Shown in pieces: positions 63,172 to 64,000 of a stretch of DNA of 64,000 nucleotides. The notes below the pieces were generated by a model. It was given only the letters and a program-made list of their open reading frames with translations. It was not told the origin of the DNA and ran no database searches. The DNA lies in contig JBOEGZ010000001.1 in assembly GCA_050633705.1 (NCBI GenBank), positions 434,001 to 498,000 on the forward strand, written 5' to 3'. The position numbers were made by a program, and so were the translations under genes. This stretch comes from JAJFHI01 sp050633705. Lineage in GTDB: Bacteria; Pseudomonadota; Alphaproteobacteria; Rhizobiales; Hyphomicrobiaceae. How positions within the stretch are numbered: the first letter of the stretch is position 1; every line of letters starts with the position of its first letter.

Positions 63172-63188
63172 ATCGCCAGAACGCGAAC

Positions 63189-64000
63189 CTACTCGGCAGC
63201 CAGTGCGACTTCTGCTTTCGGAAGCGAGATAGGACCTTGCTCGATAGTCTCTATTGCGCATTGCTCAATCGGCGGTTCTGCTTGTTGCAACAATGAAATG
63301 TCGCCGGATGACAGCATTCGAACTCGGTCACCGTTAGACAAAACGTTCAAACCGCTTACGCCAACGGTCATTGCAACGTTGTGTTCACGAGCAACAATCG
63401 ACATGTGGCTCAACCAACCGCCGACTTGTGCGATGACACCAGATGACTTTAAGACCTCAGGCAACCATGCCGGGTGGATCATCGAAGAAACAATAATGTC
63501 ACCTTCTTCAAAACCTTCGATCGCACCGCCAACTTCTGCAATATTGGCTGGCACGACAACAACACGGCCTTCGACATTCTCCGTCCCCGACACACGGATG
63601 CCTCTCAATGCAGACGTTCGTTTTGACAAACGATCGCTGGCCTCGACGTCGCCACCAATACAATTTTGCTCAACATCACTTGGACGCAAAATTGGTGGCA
63701 GCGGGTCAATTTTCTTAAAGCTCTGAAATTGCTCACGCCGCTTTTGTGCCAAACCCCTCAATTGTGGACACGTGCGCGAATTTAGACGAAAAATTTCGTC
63801 AGTCTCGAGGAAGAACACCAATCCATCCAACGCAAACCGGGCATCAAGCGCTAGAACAATGCCGCGTAGGATTGCGTATTCCCGCAACACGTGATGCTTT
63901 GCATCCTCTTTGAGCGTTTGAAACTTGCGTGCACGTGACACCGCTTTTGCAACCGATTTAGGCCAAGATTGGCTTTCAGGCCGTGGCGAGCCTGCCTCAT
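63189..64000 (-). CDS. PEP-utilising enzyme, C-terminal part (5' end outside window)
   Basis: The frame is open from the stop at 63189 to the window edge (270 codons visible). The mobile phosphohistidine domain reads GGWLSHMSIVAREHNVAMTVG, corresponding to the PEP-utiliser consensus GG.TSH.AIVARE, so the catalytic His is present. The upstream part (LREYAILRGIVLALDARFAL..FFLETDEIFRL) resembles the helical linker of PEP synthase or rifampicin-phosphotransferase-like proteins. The ATP-grasp half would lie outside. Which phosphotransferase this is cannot be told from the fragment. Confidence 0.85.
   Translation of the reverse strand, partial: EAGSPRPESQSWPKSVAKAVSRARKFQTLKEDAKHHVLREYAILRGIVLALDARFALDGLVFFLETDEIFRLNSRTCPQLRGLAQKRREQFQSFKKIDPLPPILRPSDVEQNCIGGDVEASDRLSKRTSALRGIRVSGTENVEGRVVVVPANIAEVGGAIEGFEEGDIIVSSMIHPAWLPEVLKSSGVIAQVGGWLSHMSIVAREHNVAMTVGVSGLNVLSNGDRVRMLSSGDISLLQQAEPPIEQCAIETIEQGPISLPKAEVALAAE

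Larger units (their letters stand above)
62622..63188. other. Intergenic region between PstS-like and PEP-utilising genes
   Basis: 567 bp. It includes a pair of imperfect 19-bp direct repeats (62810-62828 and 62831-62849), a 6-bp hairpin just upstream of the PstS-like start (62646-62663) and a possible 32-codon small membrane frame (63073-63171). A longer plus frame through the region (62704-63171) lacks family features. Confidence 0.45.

Noticed and set aside
1..64000. CRISPR arrays, rRNA genes, insertion sequences, prophage structural genes
   Set aside because: None could be recognised. There are no regular spacer repeats, no transposase-like frames and no rRNA sequence; the only mobile signature is the tRNA-Glu island.

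Overview
The window is a stretch of chromosome from an alphaproteobacterium, most likely of the Hyphomicrobiales (Rhizobiales) type. The evidence is gene order rather than any marker RNA. dusB-ntrB-ntrC-ntrY-ntrX-trkA, eno-ftsB-pdhA-pdhB-...-lipA-coq10-pncC-ispDF, and dapA-smpB-rpoZ-rsh-(DUF2062)-pdxJ-lepB-rnc-era-recO-parC are all blocks known from that class. ispD and ispF are fused, pdhB carries an N-terminal lipoyl-like domain, and CtrA-like half sites are present. Base composition looks close to half G+C, with one visibly AT-rich patch at about 25.5-27.7 kb.

Layout. 1-9.1 kb (minus strand): nitrogen-regulation operon dusB-ntrBC, ntrYX, and a trkA cut by the window edge. 9.2-14.2 kb: ispDF, a MarR regulator, pncC, a secreted pentapeptide-repeat protein, a COQ10/RatA-like START protein and lipoyl synthase. 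14.4-21.1 kb (minus): a small membrane protein, two related small lipoproteins, a DUF5076-like gene, pyruvate dehydrogenase E1 beta and alpha, ftsB and enolase. 21.5-25.3 kb (plus): a porin, then queC-queE-queD-queF for queuosine precursor synthesis. 25.4-27.8 kb: a small island bounded by 48-bp direct repeats at a tRNA-Glu gene, holding a two-gene operon (unknown protein plus HTH-ImmA/IrrE metallopeptidase). 27.9-43 kb: recJ, parC, a CAP-domain protein, recO, a broken Old Yellow Enzyme gene, a Tad-type pilus-associated VWA protein, an ABC-F ATPase, era, rnc, lepB, pdxJ. 43-53 kb: DUF2062, rsh, rpoZ, a NYN nuclease-like protein, a family-5-like uracil-DNA glycosylase, smpB, dapA, soluble lytic transglycosylase. 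53.5-64 kb: an alpha/beta hydrolase, an envelope cluster (two-repeat HHH-like membrane protein, a 34-residue membrane protein, a BON-like/OmpA protein), a PstS-like binding protein paired with a GGDEF-EAL protein, and the C-terminal end of a PEP-utilising enzyme.

Most unusual points. (1) The E1 beta subunit's lipoyl domain has Asn where the lipoylated Lys should be. Conserved loops of E1 alpha are altered, and E2/E3 genes are absent from their usual place between DUF5076 and lipA, so this E1 pair may be a divergent paralogue or a decaying complex. (2) The tRNA-Glu island carries a compact two-gene HTH-protease module with no integrase and is a candidate toxin-antitoxin or defence unit. (3) An OYE-family gene is interrupted by a single in-frame TGA. 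(4) QueD has Asn in place of the catalytic Cys. (5) The OmpA/small-protein/HHH cluster looks like an uncharacterised envelope assembly whose 34-residue member resembles the membrane anchor of its neighbour.

All identifications are by reading translations and recalling family motifs; no database search was run.
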